Notes: a model not told the origin generated them from the sequence alone. Shown: positions 12,843-26,421, numbered from the stretch's first letter. The stretch: DNA of 64,000 bases from Allium sativum (GCA_030737875.1 CM060915.1:631038786-631102785); one strand, 5' to 3'. Numbers and translations are program-made.

Positions 12843-13140
12843 TTTGAAAATATAAACATCTTTGAATTGGAAAATATAAACATCTTTGAATTGAAAAATA
12901 TAAACATCTTTGAATTGAAAGATATAAACATCTTTGAATTGAAAGATATAAACATCTTTGAATTGGAAAATATAAACATCTTTGTATTGGAAAATATAAA
13001 CATCTTTGAATTGAAAAATATGAACATCTTTGAATTGAAAAATATAAACATCTTTGAATTGAAAAATATAAACATCTTTGAATTGAAAAATATAAACCTC
13101 TTTGAATTGAAAAATATAAACCTCTCTGATTTGAAAATAT
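12843..13140 (+). repeat. 24-bp tandem array in element C 5' LTR
   Basis: About 12 copies of a 24-bp unit made of AATATAAACATC and TTTGAATTGAAA. Because 24 is divisible by three, both strands show false repetitive ORFs. The sister array, with fewer copies, is at about 36260-36440. Confidence 0.9.
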
Positions 13141-14049
13141 AAATATCTTTGATATAAAAATATAATCTTTTCTATATATATAGCTTTGTAAAAATATAAT
13201 CCTTTCTATACATATAGCATTGAAAAAAATTCGATCTTTATATAAGAAGTAGAAGTATAAAAATATAATTTTTATATAGAAAGAAGCGTTGTAAATGTAT
13301 ATAAAGTAGAAATAAAAATATGATTTTTATTTATTGAAAGAAAGTGATAAAAATATAATTTTTTTATATAGATGAACAGCTGAAAATGACTGAACTGGAA
13401 TTTCAAACAAATCCAAACGATTCAGCAGTTCAGAAGTAAAGCACGGCGGAGTGGAACCATCGGTGATAACTCCTCACCTTTAATTTAAATTTCTAGTTAA
13501 AAATATATACTAGGATGCAGACGGTGTTTAGTAGCACCCGACACCCGTCGTCCACAGACCATGGATGGCTTGTATGCTTGTTTGATTGATTTTGACGTGT
13601 AGTTGATTGTGTGATGTGAAATGAAATAAAATATTTATATAGTTGAAAATATTTTATAGTTAAAAATATAATTTTTAACGTGTATACAAAATAAATATTT
13701 ATAAAAAAATCGGCTGATTTGTTTATATACACTGATCTGACTGATATTGATTGGGACGATAAATTTTACACATCACCCAACTGCACAAATAAAATCTATT
13801 TTTGATTGATTGAAACCCCACACGGGTATTGGGATGATATATGACATACACTAATCCCAATAATTAGTTGTATGTCGATCGATTGATTGACAGACTGTGT
13901 AAGCGCTAATTATTTATATTTAATGCTTATGCAGTTGTATGGTGCACTCTGGATGATGGTTGATTGTTTATCGTTATTATTTTATACATGTGTTGTAGAA
14001 AATCCATATAATTGACATTATATGGTAATTGATTGGGCCTCATTCCAGT

Positions 14050-14420
14050 TTTGAAATAGAATATCTGAATAGAAATATTTGAATAGAAATATTTGAAATA
14101 GAAATATTTGAAAAAGAAATATTTGAAATAGAATATTTGAAAATAGAAATATATGAAGCCGTTTTGATTAGATTGACGCCATTTTGACGTGAACGATATT
14201 TATATCGATTTTATTCATTTTTCAATGAATATTGAAAGTGATTTCGAAATTCGAATTGAATTGAATAGATTTGAAATTCGAATTGAATTGAATAGATTTG
14301 AAATTCGAATTAAATTGAATAGATTTGAAATTCGAATTAAATTGTATATATTGAAATTCAAATTAAATTGAAATTCGAATTAAACTGAAATGAATTGAAA
14401 TTCGAATTAAATTGGAATTG
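14050..14420 (+). repeat. Two tandem arrays in element C 5' LTR
   Basis: A 15-bp array (AATAGAAATATTTGA) at 14050-14150 is followed by a 27-bp array (TTGAAATTCGAATTGAA, then TTGAATAGAT) at 14235-14420. Sister arrays lie at 37350-37450 and 37540-37690. Element D carries the homologous 27-bp array on the other strand at 22080-22530. Confidence 0.85.
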
Positions 14421-16687
14421 AATTGAAATCGATTTGAAATGAAATTAAAATGAATTTGTATTGAAAAATCCGATTTTGATTTGAATTTGAAAAGGAAGTT
14501 GAAATCGTTTTGAAAACGAATTTAAACGATTTATAAAATACGTTTTGAAAGGAAATCAACGAAATATATATAATATATATATTATATATATATAATGGCC
14601 TGAATAGAACGCGCCGCGCCACGGCAGTTCGCGAATTTCGACCATTGACTTCGAATGGATATTACGGGAGATCCGACCGTATGATTCTCCTAAAACCGGA
14701 ACCGTTGGGTTCGTATCGAAAAGAGCTTTCTAACAAATGCTAGAGATTTGAAATCTAACGGTTGGATTTGGAATAATATCCAAATCAAATTTGGAAAAGG
14801 TCGCTGTAAGTGCAATTCGATGGCCGTTGATGGAAATCGACTGTACGGACCTTGATAAAATTATTAAAAATAGTAATAATTTGTGTAAAATCATAAGAAA
14901 TGATTTGGGGAAAATTGGGATGAAAAACTCCATATTTGAAAAAATAAAAATAAATTTTTATCGAAATGAACTAGTTTTGAACTAGAATTATAATTCTATT
15001 TATTTTTAAATAAATAAATTGAATATGAAAAGGGTTTTAAAAGTAACCAGAATTTCCAATAATTGAATTGGAATGGATTTGAATTGAAATTGTCTTTGGA
15101 ATATTTCGATGTTGGATTTCGTAATTATACAGGTAGCGTTATGGAAATTTGAAAGATATATAGATATCGTTATTTCCAATACGATATTTGTTGGTCGTAG
15201 AATTTGATATTGAATATAAGACGATATATTTTCTATTCAGAGCCGTGTATTTAATATCAAATGTGATTACGGTTTATCGTGAACAGTGTTTTAAATAACA
15301 CTTGTCCTTTAACCCAATAATTAATGGAATGTGATTTTGGGTTGTCGTGAACGGTATCTTCAATAATACTGTTATTAGACCCAAAGGAGTTAAGAAAATC
15401 AGAAACTAACTGGAGATTAGTTAAGTTGAATGGTTTCTGGGGTATTAATCTGATGTTGGTTTCGGCCTTCGGGGTTAATACTTAGGGAATTGCTCACTTG
15501 CTAATTTACGGTTAGGGACTGATTGAAATGTGATGCGATTTTGGGGTTTATCGTGAACCGTGTTTTAAATGACACTGATTCTTTAACCCAGTCAAAGATT
15601 AAAACTATGTGGATTTTTAATGAATCTTTAATTAGATTGAAAAGATCGAGAATGGAGTATCACCAGTTTTGCTCCAAGCGACAGTTAAATCTTTAATTAG
15701 ATTTGAACGTGAAATGGTAATTGAATTTACCGATAACACCGTGGTGTTAGATATGAAGTATGACCAATTTTACTTCATGGGATAAATAGGTTGGGATTGG
15801 GAAATAAAACAAATGATTACTTCGGTAAGGTTCGTTAATCCCGACTAGTTTGAAGTGATATCCAAAGGAAGATTAAAGAATAAATTTAAAAGAATTTATC
15901 TTTGATAAAATTAATGGGAACCTATCCCTAAGAATGTGAAATTTAGAAACTAATTGTAGGTTGGCTAAGAAGAATGGTTTCCTGGGTATTGATCTGATGT
16001 TGGTTTCGGCCTTCGGGGTTAATATTTAGGGAATTATTCTCTTGCTAATTTACGGTTAGTGACTGATGAATTGGAATGAGGCATATGTTGTGTTTGTGTA
16101 ACACTTGTTTATTATATACACAAGTTATTCAGAAAGACCGGGTTTATCCCATTATGAATAACTGTTTCGACGATTAGTCGAAGATGAAGACGATGGTTGA
16201 AGACCGGAGGTCTTCACATCGTTTGGATAATTACTGATGATCTTGATTGGGCCGTACACCTAAGAGGAGGGAATCAGTTGGTGATCGTCCAGACGTACTT
16301 GGAGATCGATGGATATGCGGGGTACTAGGTGCCTCCAGTTTTGTTCAGACCCAGAACGAACTTGCAAATGGACTGTGTGTCTGACATTGGATTTCAGTCT
16401 GTGTGATTGATTTCTATTAAATATATATCTGTTTGGCGGTGGAGAATTTATTCTCTTTCTTAACGCCCTTCTCTGAGACGTACGAGCTCAGGGGTTATAT
16501 ATTGATGGATACTCATCGCGTGGAGTGAATTGCCAGTGTGGCATGCCTAAGTGGCAATTGATCAAGGCTTCTGTTGAAAAGAAAAGTCTTGTGGTTGATG
16601 ATCAAAGCACCGCCAATGTGGCATAGCATTGTGTAGCGTTGATTCGCGAGCCTCATACCTCGGTGTGAACCAAAAAGGGAGAGGACG

Positions 16688-18634
16688 TGAGACGACCCGA
16701 ACTTCCCCGTGAAGGAAAGCACGGATAGAATTGAGGACAAGACAAAATAGGACGCATACGGAAGAACATTTCATTGTTATTACAACAATTCCATCAGATA
16801 CAAGAATATACAGAGTATAAATGAATAAATTACATTCGATAAATACCAGAGATTACAATAAATTACATAGCAGCGGAAAATAATACAAAAGCACAACTAG
16901 AAGTGATACACGGATACAGAGCTTTCCGAGCATCGTTCCAGCTGTAAATCAGGACCCTGTGAATATAAATCTGCAAAACCAAAACTACTAGCTGCCCGTG
17001 CGGAAAATAGGGGCACCCAGAGTTTAGGTTAAAACAATAAACTCCAGGTCAGTCATGTGACTGGTGTGAGAACTAAAACAGTTATAATTCTTTATTTTTA
17101 AAGTTCGGTAAATCAAGGGACCACGCCGTATAACACGGAACGGGTTTCCTCCCAAGAATACCAGTGCATAAAACAAACGGCGCAATGCTAAATAAAGAAA
17201 AATGAAGCTGTTATAAGACCCAGGTCCCATCACACAATGCAACGCAAGCCGGAGGATAGGGTTTTTACCTTATAACAGCCAAAGCATGCTTGATACGTTT
17301 AAAACACATTATTTTGATATTACTATAAGTGTATAGTGTCAAAACAATTTCACATCATAAATATCAATCATAGACGGCATGAGTGCCCCATCCCACTATG
17401 TCGCCATACTAGGCTCTACAAATAAAGCCGAAATACACGTATTGGAAATTGGATTCCGTCATGAGTCGAGGCAAGGGGCAAGCTCCTCTCCGCGTTCGAG
17501 ACACTCTAGCAAATGTCCCAGGACCCCACTTTGATCCTTGGAATCGGCTGGGCCGGTCCTCTCTTACTTTTGAGGATTAGTTATTCCTGAACACACGTTT
17601 CCCGATCCTTACAGACCTATATCCGAGGCGCCTCGCATTCCAACAACCACACAGGTGAAAAGTATATAAATGTCAGGGCTGGTAGGTCACTGACACCACC
17701 CTAGCTAGAAAGAAACGTCGTGCTCTCCCAGCGGTCCATCTCCCGTTTTTGACTCATACCGAGGTGTGAGGCTCGCGAATCCACGTTACACACAAAGCTA
17801 CGCCACACAGGCCGTGCTTTGATCATCAACCACAAGACTTTGCTTTTCAACAAAAGCCTTGATCAATTGCCACTTACGCATGCCACACAGGCAATTCACT
17901 CCATGCGTTTGATATCCATCAATATATAACCTCTGAGCTCGTACGTCTCAGAGAAGGGCGTTAAGCAAGAGAATAAATTCTCCGCCGCCAAACAGATATA
18001 TATTTAATAGAGATCAATCACACGGACTAAAATCCAATGTCAGACACACAGTCCATTTACAAGTCCGTTCTGGGTCTGAACGAAACCGGAGGCACTTTCC
18101 TCGCATATCCATCGATCTCCAAGTACGTTTGGACGATCACCGACTGTTTCCCTCATCTTGGGTGTACAGCCCGATCAAGATCATCAGTAATCACCCAAAC
18201 GATGTGAAGACTTCCGGTCTTCAACCACCGTCTTCATCTTCGACATCTCGTCGAATCGGTTATTCAGAATTTTCAACTGGACATATCCTTTGATTCCCGC
18301 TATGAAATCTCTATTATTCGGATTCGTTGGAAAGATATTATCAATTAGATCCTAATGTTTTTGGTTTCACTAAAATCCGGATTGTTTTGCACCCGGTACA
18401 TTCAATTGAAGTTTGAAATCGAATTATCGAACTACCGCGCCATTTTCTATTCTATTTATAATTATATATAAATATTTATATTCTAACGACGACGTATAAA
18501 ATATATACGTCGAATTCCATTCAAAATAAATTTCTCGTCGATAATATTGAAAATAATTCATTTTAAATATTCAAAATTCACTAAAATCGCCAAAATAAAA
18601 ATTTCAAACTGGCTCGCATTTTCGGGTTATTACA
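16688..18634 (-). mobile_element. Reverse solo LTR of the C/D family with internal deletion (1947 bp)
   Basis: Starts TGAGACGACCCG and ends GGTTATTACA, the reverse complement of a C/D-type LTR. The flanks GGACG at 16683-16687 and 18635-18639 prove one insertion. There is no primer-binding site, purine tract or second LTR. It carries both LTR ends but lacks about 4.5 kb of the middle compared with D. The join at 18261-18270 is TATTCAGAAT, a 10-mer present at both breakpoints in intact D LTRs (20510-20519 and 25009-25018). Confidence 0.9.
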
Positions 18635-18639
18635 GGACG

Positions 18640-19001
18640 TCAGGGAGGGCATGCGTTTCTTTCTAGCTAGAAGTGGCGTCAGTGGTTTTACACACCCTGA
18701 CGAGTTTGAATTATGTGGTTGTTGCTGTTGCGAGGCGCCTCGGATATATCGGTGACTATGTGAAGCCGATGGAGTCATTCGTTGGCTCATTTACGCCCCA
18801 TAGGGCGGGGAAACGCATGTTCAGGGTTTAAGTTTAATCCACATCGGTGGACTGGCCCTGAGAATCCAAGGGTCACTCGAGCTCTAATCCTGAGGCTCGG
18901 GCTAGAGAGTCTCGAATCGGTGAGGACTATCTTTTGCCTCGGTTCATAGATGGAAATCCAACTTCCAATACGTGACGTTTCGGTTTTAGTTGTAATCCTA
19001 T
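18640..19001 (+). mobile_element. Element C 5' LTR, middle part
   Basis: Matches about 39965-40326 of the 3' LTR. It contains the palindrome GAGGCGCCTC (18735) and ends in CCTAT (18997-19001), the target duplication of D. The small antisense frames here are not genes. Confidence 0.92.
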
Positions 19002-22000
19002 TGTAAAGACCCGCAACTTCCCCATAAAGGAAAGTGTCGGATAGTTCGAGAACAAACCACAACAGAACGCATACAGAAGAACATTTCATTGTATATTACA
19101 ACAATGCATCAGATTACAAGAATATACAGAGTATAAATGAATATCACACAGAAATATCAGAGATTTAAATTACATTTAAATACATAGCAGCGGAAAATAA
19201 TACGATACACAACTAGAAAGAGATATACGGGTACAAAGCTTTCCGGATATCGTTCCAGCTGTAAACCAGGATCCTGTGAATATAAATCTGCAAAACCAAA
19301 ACTACTAGCTGCCCGTGTCAAAATAAGGGCACCCAGAGTTTAGGTTAAAACAATAAACTCCAGGTCAGTCATGGGACTGGTGTGAGAACTAAAACAGTTA
19401 TAATTCTTTATTTTAAATCATTAGGTAAATCAAGGGACCACGCCGTATAACACGGAACGGGTTTCCTCCCAAGAATACCAGTGCATAAAACAAACAGCGC
19501 AATGCTAAATAAAGAAAAATGAAGCTGTTATAAGACCCAGGTCCCATCACACAATGCAACGCAGTCGAGGATAGGGTTTTCCCTTATAACAGCCAAAGAA
19601 TGCTTGATACGTTTAAAACAAATCATTTGATACTATAATAAGTGCATAGTGTATAAAACAACTTCAAATCATAAGTATCAATCATAGGCGGCATGGGTAC
19701 CATATATCATGTCGCCATATATAGGCTTACAAATAAAACCGCAAAGTCACGTATTTGGAAATTGGATTTCCGTTTATGAACCGAGGCAAGAGATAGTCCT
19801 CAACCGATTCGAGACGCTCTAGCCCGCCCCTCAGGATCAGAACGCATCAACCCTTTAGATCGTCAGGGCCGGTCCACCGATGTGGATTATTATGCCTGAA
19901 CACTACGTTTCCCCACCCTATGGGGTGTAAGTCTGGTCCGTCCGCCGACCAGAATGCATCGGCCGAAACCGATATAACCGAGGCGCCTCGCAACAGCAAC
20001 AACCACATAAGTCAAACTCATCAGGGCGTGTAAAACCACTGACGCCACTTCTAGCTAGAAAGAAACGCAAGTCCTCCCTGATGTCCTCTCCCGTTTTTGG
20101 TTCACAACCGGGGTGTGAGGCTCGCGAATTCACGTTACACAAAGCTGTGCCACACAGGCTGTGCTTTGATCATCACCACAAGACTTTGCTTTTCAACAGA
20201 AGCCTTGATCATTTGCATCTTAGCATGCCACACAGGCAAACCACTCTATGCAACCGATATCAGTCACACAGAATGAAATCCAATGTCAGACACACAGTCC
20301 ATTTACAAGTCCGTTCTGGGTCTGAACGAAACCGGAGGCACCTAGTACCCCGCATATCCATCGATCTCCAAGTACGTCTGGACGATCACCAACTGTTTCC
20401 ATCTTCTTGGGTGTACAGCCCAATCAAGATCATCAGTTATCACCCAAACGACGTGAGGACTTCCGGTCTTCGACCACCGTCTTCATCTTCGACACCACGT
20501 CGAATCAGTTATTCAGAATGGGACAAACCCGGTCTTTCTGAATAACTCGCGTATATATTATAAAAGTGTTACACAAACACAACAGACGCCTCATTCCAAT
20601 TCAGAATATTCTTTTATTCAAATATTCCCATACTTTGGGAAAAGTTCCCATTAATTTTATCCAAGATAAATTCCTTAAATTTATTCTTTAATCTCCTTTG
20701 AATATCAATTCAAACTAGTCGGGATTAGCGAACCACACCGAAGTAATCATTTATTTTATTTCCCAATCCCAACCTATTCATCCCATGAAGTAAAACTGGT
20801 AGTACTTCATATCTGACACCACAGTGTTATCGGTAATTCAATTACCATTTCACGTTCAAATCTAATTAAAGATTTAACTATCGCTTGGAGTAAAACTGGT
20901 GATACTCCATTTTCGATCATTTCAATCTAATTAAAGATTCATTAAAACTCCACTTAGTTTTAATCTTCGGCTGGGTTAAAGAATCAGTGTCATTTAAAAC
21001 ACGGTTCACGATAAACCCAAAATCACATTCCATTAATTATCGGGTTAAAGAACGAGTGTTATTTAAAACACTGTTCACGATAAACCCAAAAATCAATATC
21101 ACTTCAATTCCAATTAAATATCATTCAATTGGTACACTTCATTAAATCTAAATAAAAAGATTTAATCTTTTCACAACTGGGTTCAAGAACAGTGTTGGTG
21201 AAGACACCATTCACGACAAACCCAAATCACATTTGATATTCAATACAAGGCTCTGAATAGAAAATATATCGACTTATATTCAATATCAAATTCTACGATT
21301 AACAAATGTCGTATTGAAATAACGATATAAATGTATATCTTTCAAATTCCCATAACAACATCTGTATAATCATGAATTCCAACATCGAAATACTCCAAAG
21401 ACAATTTCGATTCAAATCCACTCCAATGCAATCATTGGAAATCCTGGTTATTTTTAAAACCCTTTTTCAAATTCAATTTATTTACTTAAAAATAAATCGA
21501 ATTATATTCCTAGTTCAAAACTAGTTCATTTCGATAAAAATCTATTTTTATCTTTTCAAATATGGAGTTTTTCATCCCAAATCTTCGCAAATCATTTCTT
21601 ATGATTTTACACAAATTATTACTATTTTTAATAATTTTACCAAGGCCCGTACAGTCGATTTCCACCAACGGCCATCGAACTGCACTTACAGCGACCTTTT
21701 TCAAATTTGATTTGGACATAATTCCAAATCCAACCGTTAGATTTCTAATTTATCACATTCGCTAGAAAGCTCTTTTCGATACGAACCCAACGGTTCCGGT
21801 TTTAGGAGAATCCGACGGTCGGATCTCCCGTAACGTCCATTTGAAATCAATGGTCGAAATTCGCGAACTGCCGCGGCGCGGCGCGTTCTATTCAGGCCAT
21901 TATATTATATATATAATATATATAATATATACTTCGTCGATTTCTATTTAAAACGAATTATATAAATAGTTTTAAAATTCGTTTCAAAATCTATTTCAAC

Positions 22001-22079
22001 TTCCATCTCAATTCAAAGCAAAATTGAATTCTTCTCTATAAATTCGTTTTAAAATTCATTTCTATTCAATTCAAATTTC

Positions 22080-22533
22080 AATTCAATTTGAATTCATTTC
22101 AATTTGCTTTCAATTCAATTTGAATTCGTTTTCAATTCAATTCATTTTGAATTCGTTTTCAATTCAATTCATTTCGAAATCGTTTTCAATTCAATTCATT
22201 TCGAAATCGTTTTCAATTCAATTCATTTCGAAATCACTTTCAATTCAATTCACTTTGAATTCGTTTTCAATTCAATTCATTTCGAAATCACTTTCAATTC
22301 AATTCACTTTGAATTCGTTTTCAATTCAATTCATTTCGAAATCACTTTCAATTCAATTCACTTTGAATTCGTTTTCAATTCAATTCATTTCGAAATCACT
22401 TTCAATTCAATTCACTTTGAATTCGTTTTCAATTCAATTCATTTCGAAATCACTTTCAATTCAATTCACTTTGAATTCGTTTTCAATTCAATTCATTTCG
22501 AAATCACTTTCAATTCAATCCATTTCGAAATGA
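22080..22533 (-). repeat. 27/54-bp tandem array, element D left LTR
   Basis: Alternating 27-bp units around TCAATTCAATTCATTTCGAA and TCAATTCAATTCACTTTGAA make a 54-bp higher-order repeat. The right LTR (29500-29900) has one 54-bp unit fewer, so the array changed during or after insertion. Confidence 0.9.
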
Positions 22534-23479
22534 ATAAAATCGATATAAATATCGTTTACGTCAAAATGGCGTCAATCTAATCAACACGGCTTCATAATTT
22601 CTATTTTCAAATTTTCTTTATTTTTCAAATTGGAATGAGGCCCAATCAATTACCATATAAAATTAATTATATGGATTTCCATACAACACATGTATATAAT
22701 AGCATTGAAAAATAATCAACCATCAACCAAAGTGCACTACACTGTATAAGCATCAAATATAGATATTCAACGCTTATAACAGCCTGTCAATCCATCGATC
22801 GACATATTTAATCAATCAGGATGAGTGAAATTCATATTTCATCCCAACACCCGTGTGGGGTTTCAAACAACCAAACACAGATTTTATTTGTGCAGTTGGG
22901 CGATGTGTAAAATTTATCGTCCCAATCAATGTCATTCAAATAAGTGTACATAAACAAACCGTCTGGTTTGTAAATGAATATTTATTTATTCACATTCACG
23001 TTAAAAATTATATTTTTAACGATAAAACATTTTATTTCAACCTATGAATTTCTATTCAATTCATTTACACAATAAAATGATATTTTTATTTTCCAACATA
23101 TTTTAGAAAATTTCGGCGGCATAACGGCACGATACTAGAAACGGGACAAGGCCTAGCCTTATCCCCGGTCTAGTGAAGGCCCACGCCATTCACAAATCAA
23201 TTTCAATCAATTTCCAATTCAACCAAACGAATAAATCAATCACCCAACATTCAACTAAACAAACAAGTCCATGGTCTGTGGACGGGTGTCGGGTGCTTCT
23301 AATAAGCACCGTCTGCATCCTAGTATATATATATATAACTAGTAAAAGTAAATTTGAGTGAGAAGTTCTCACTAATAGCTATCCAACTGCACGACACTTC
23401 CTCGATAGAAATCTTCATCGCTATCGCATCTTCGTCATCTTCGTTGCCCGCTTTCACTACCTATGTAAAAATCGAATTT

Positions 23480-23820
23480 TTACTTCGCTATTCAATATAT
23501 AAAAATCGAATTTTTATCTCGACTTTCAATATATAAAAATATGATTTTTATCTCGACTTTCAATATATAAAAATATGATTTTTATCTCGACTTTCAATAT
23601 ATAAAAATATGATTTTTATCTTGACTTTCAATATATAAAAATATGATTTTTATCTCGACTTTCAATATATAAAAATATGATTTTTATCTCGACTTTCAAT
23701 ATATAAAAATATGATTTTTATCTCGACTTTCAATATATAAAAATATGATTTTTATCTCGACTTTCAATATATAAAAATATGATTTTTATCTCGACTTTCA
23801 ATATTTAAAAATATGATTTT
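23480..23820 (-). repeat. 34-bp tandem array, element D left LTR
   Basis: About ten copies of a 34-bp unit made of AATATATAAAAATATG and ATTTTTATCTCGACTTTC. The sister array is at 30850-31190. Confidence 0.9.
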
Positions 23821-25383
23821 TACTCTTCTACAAATCCGATCTTTTTAAAGTTTAAACCTTTTGCTTAATCTTAAAATTAAAATCAGTTTTAACCTTTTTT
23901 AAAAATCAACTGTTTTTATTCTTTTAAAAAAATTCAGTTTTTAATCTTTTTCTAAAAACAGTTTTTATCTCATTAAAAAAAATCAAATCAGTTTTATACC
24001 TTTTAAAAAAAACAATTCAGTTTTTATTTTTAAAAATCGAAACCAGTTTTTACTTTATATAATTTTCAGTTTTCTAAACCTATAAAAAAAACAGTTTTAT
24101 ACTTTTTAAAAACAAATCAGTTTTATTCTTTTTTTTTTTAAAAAAAGAATAAAATAAAAAAAATAAAAAGAAATGCTTACGGGGGGGGGGGGGGGGGTTT
24201 CGCAGTTTGTCGGCGGCACCTTGGAGCGGGCGGCGTCGACGTCGGCAGCAGGAGGGTGGAGCGATGGCTTCGGGGCTCGAACGGGGTGGCGCTGCTTCGG
24301 GATGAGGCGGCTTCGGGTTGTCGTTCGGTGGGAGGAGGCTGAACGGAGGGCGGCTTCGAGGGTTCTGGCGGCGGCGATGATTCGATTTAGGTTTCCCTTT
24401 TTTTTTTCTTTTTTTTTTTATACATGAAATCGGTAATGAAATACTGGGGGGGGGGGCCAAGCAGAAGAAAAGGAGGGGAGTTATATTTTTTTTTATTTAA
24501 TTATTTATTTATTCAAAAAGGTTGACTTTTATCCATGACCTCGAAACGAGGCCCACCGCCTGTCGTCCATAGCGTTTCACCCCCATTCTGAACACAATGG
24601 GTTATGTATCGTAGGTTGATTCGGACGTTTGAATCAGTTTCCGTTAAATTTACATTTAAATCTCTATATTGAATTTTAAACGTACATTTCAAATTACCGG
24701 GGTCACATACTAACTCTATAAATTCTCGAAAAATATTTTCTAGCTTCGTATTGACGATACGGTCCTAACAAAACTAGTTTCGTCGAATTCTGAGACCGTT
24801 TGAAAAATGACCAATTTCCAGTCGATTAAAATCAACTGAAACTGGTCAAACGCGTTTTCCTTTGCCACGCTCACATATTGATTCGAAAAATTATGAAATT
24901 TGGAATCTAGCAATAATCTTACATCACGGACCCAACAAAACTGGTTTCGTCGAAATCCGAGGTCGTTTGCAAAATGTCCATTTTTAAGGGCCTGAATTCC
25001 ATAGCGACTATTCAGAATTTTCAACTGGACATATCTTTTGATTCCCGCTATGAAATTTTGATTATTCGGATTCGTTAGAAAGATACTATCAATTAGATTC
25101 CAATGTTTTTGGTTTCACTAAATTCCGGATTGTTTTGCACCCGGTACATTCAATTGAAGTTTGAAATCGAATTATCGAACTACCGCGCCATTTTCAATTC
25201 TATTTATAATTATATATAATTATTTATATTCTAACGACGACGCGTATAAATATATACGTCGAATTATATTCAAAATAAATTTTCGTTGATATTATTTAAA
25301 ATAATTCATTTTAAATAATCAAAATTCGCTAAAATGGCCAAAATAAAAAATTTAAACTGGCCCAGATTTTACGGGTTATTACA

Positions 25384-25395
25384 ATCTCCCCCACT
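25384..25395 (-). promoter_or_regulatory. Element D polypurine tract
   Basis: On the minus strand AGTGGGGGAGAT directly precedes the LTR start. The GGGGACGAAAAGTTTTA sequence before it is nearly the same in C. Confidence 0.9.
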
Positions 25396-25698
25396 TAAAA
25401 CTTTTCGTCCCCGAAAAGGAACAAAGTCGAAAGTGGTTTGATCAATCAACTCTACATTTGATCTGGCTTCCATTCTCCAACTTTTCAGTTTCTGAGAACT
25501 TTCTAAAATTTCAAAAATTTGGCTAACACCCTAAATTTTCGAAAAATTTCGCCATAACCTCCCCTGCAATGGGAGCATCGGGGAATTTCAAATAGCTTCC
25601 CCGGTCCTTCAGATCTCAAAAAGAAAAAGAAAAAGCCAAGCGGCTAGCCAATAGGCTCACAAAATCATCATCACCCAAACAAAACAGTAAATTATGTA

Positions 25699-25724
25699 TT
25701 AAACATGTACCTATTTGTCGGGCA
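25699..25724 (-). other. Conserved 27-nt block (element D copy)
   Basis: On the minus strand it reads TGCCCGACAAA, TA, GGTACATGTTTA, identical to the C copy over 25 nt and about 316 nt upstream of the 3' LTR. Confidence 0.6.
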
Positions 25725-26055
25725 AACAAATTTTATTCTCTGCTCTAGCCTCCTTGCTATGACCTGTTCAATGATATACATGTATATGCAAGCAGATGCG
25801 ACCAAATTTCAATACAATTCAATATTTGATCAAATTAGGCATAATGGTTCAAAATTATCAAACAATTAAACAAACAACACAATCATCAATCAATTAGTGA
25901 ATTAGAGTTTCAAATGCATAACTTTGATACATATACAAAAATCATGTTTTTGATGCCAAATCACAACAATGTATTCTAGCTATATAAGATTTGGTTCTCA
26001 CACCAGTCTAATGGAAATATATAGATATCACACTTTCGTTACTCGAAAATAAATG

Positions 26056-26081
26056 CTGGTGATGGTATACTTCATCATCAG
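26056..26081 (-). other. Palindromic-loop hairpin, candidate RNA dimerisation site (element D)
   Basis: On the minus strand, stem CTGATGATG pairs with CATCACCAG (one A-C mismatch) around the 8-nt loop AAGTATAC, which contains the self-complementary GTATAC. Position and stem match those in B and C, while the loop palindrome differs. Confidence 0.55.
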
Positions 26082-26407
26082 GACCATGTCCGGGTGACTA
26101 GAGTGCGACTCTATATCTATCCAATATATTAAAACTTCGAATACACGCGGATCAGACGTATACGCAAAATCTATATATACTGGATTGTCCACATCAATAT
26201 AAATAGGTAATCAAATACGAATAATTGATTTAAATTTTCAAAACAAAAATTTCTTTTCACTTTAAAAATTTACTCTTCACACTCGTTCTAGGATACTACT
26301 GATCCCATCTCTAACGAGTCATTCTAATTGGATATTACTAATCCAATATCTGATGAATTCTTTCGTATGGTTCTAATGTGCCCTGTTCTCTGAGCTTTGT
26401 AAACCAA

Positions 26408-26419
26408 AGCTCTGATACC
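26408..26419 (-). promoter_or_regulatory. Element D primer-binding site
   Basis: The minus strand reads TGGTATCAGAGC, then TTTGG, 2 nt after the LTR end at 26422. Perfect initiator-tRNA-Met match. Confidence 0.95.
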
Positions 26420-26421
26420 AC

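Larger units (their letters stand above)
11206..16687 (+). mobile_element. Element C 5' LTR, first part
   Basis: Corresponds to 34606-39964 of the 3' LTR with roughly 5-8% mismatch in the stretches compared. It holds a TATA-like TATATAAATAT (about 12125), the telobox-like AAACCCTAG (12158), a GC-richer patch 12180-12560, several tandem arrays, and two copies of a roughly 120-bp module (15405-15532 and 15948-16068). GGACG at 16683-16687 is the target duplication of the solo LTR. I regard none of its short frames as genes. Confidence 0.92.
19002..25383 (-). mobile_element. Element D 3' LTR (left copy, 6382 bp)
   Basis: In element orientation it begins TGTAATAACCCG at 25383 and ends at 19002. 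It holds the three-hairpin module (about 19315-19382), the GAGGCGCCTC palindrome (19981), a 27/54-bp array, a 34-bp array, and a run of 17 G on the top strand (24181-24197). The 154-aa frame at 20081, the 126-aa reverse frame at 24080 and the others here are not supported as genes. Confidence 0.95.
25384..26421 (-). mobile_element. Element D internal region, non-coding (1038 bp)
   Basis: Read on the minus strand it runs: primer-binding site (26408-26419), two small hairpins (26327-26347 and 26291-26305), the palindromic-loop hairpin (26056-26081), the 27-nt block (about 25699-25724) and the purine tract (25384-25395). The order and approximate spacing are the same as in C and similar in B. 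No frame encodes a recognisable retrotransposon domain. Confidence 0.92.

Noticed and set aside
12843..13140. Possible CRISPR-like array
   Set aside because: Direct tandem repeats without spacers, in a eukaryotic retrotransposon LTR.
20081..20545. 154-codon ORF repeated exactly at 27502
   Set aside because: It is antisense to element D, identical only because the LTRs are nearly identical, and has no recognisable domain.
22104..22580. Long repetitive ORFs of FNSIHFE/SIQFIS type in D LTRs, and the FELKNINI-type frames at 12810 and 36204
   Set aside because: They are translations of tandem repeats whose unit length is a multiple of three. Both strands or several frames are open at once.
24080..24460. 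126-codon minus-strand ORF rich in Pro, Arg and Lys in the D LTR
   Set aside because: Depends on homopolymer length; the sister LTR does not keep the frame.
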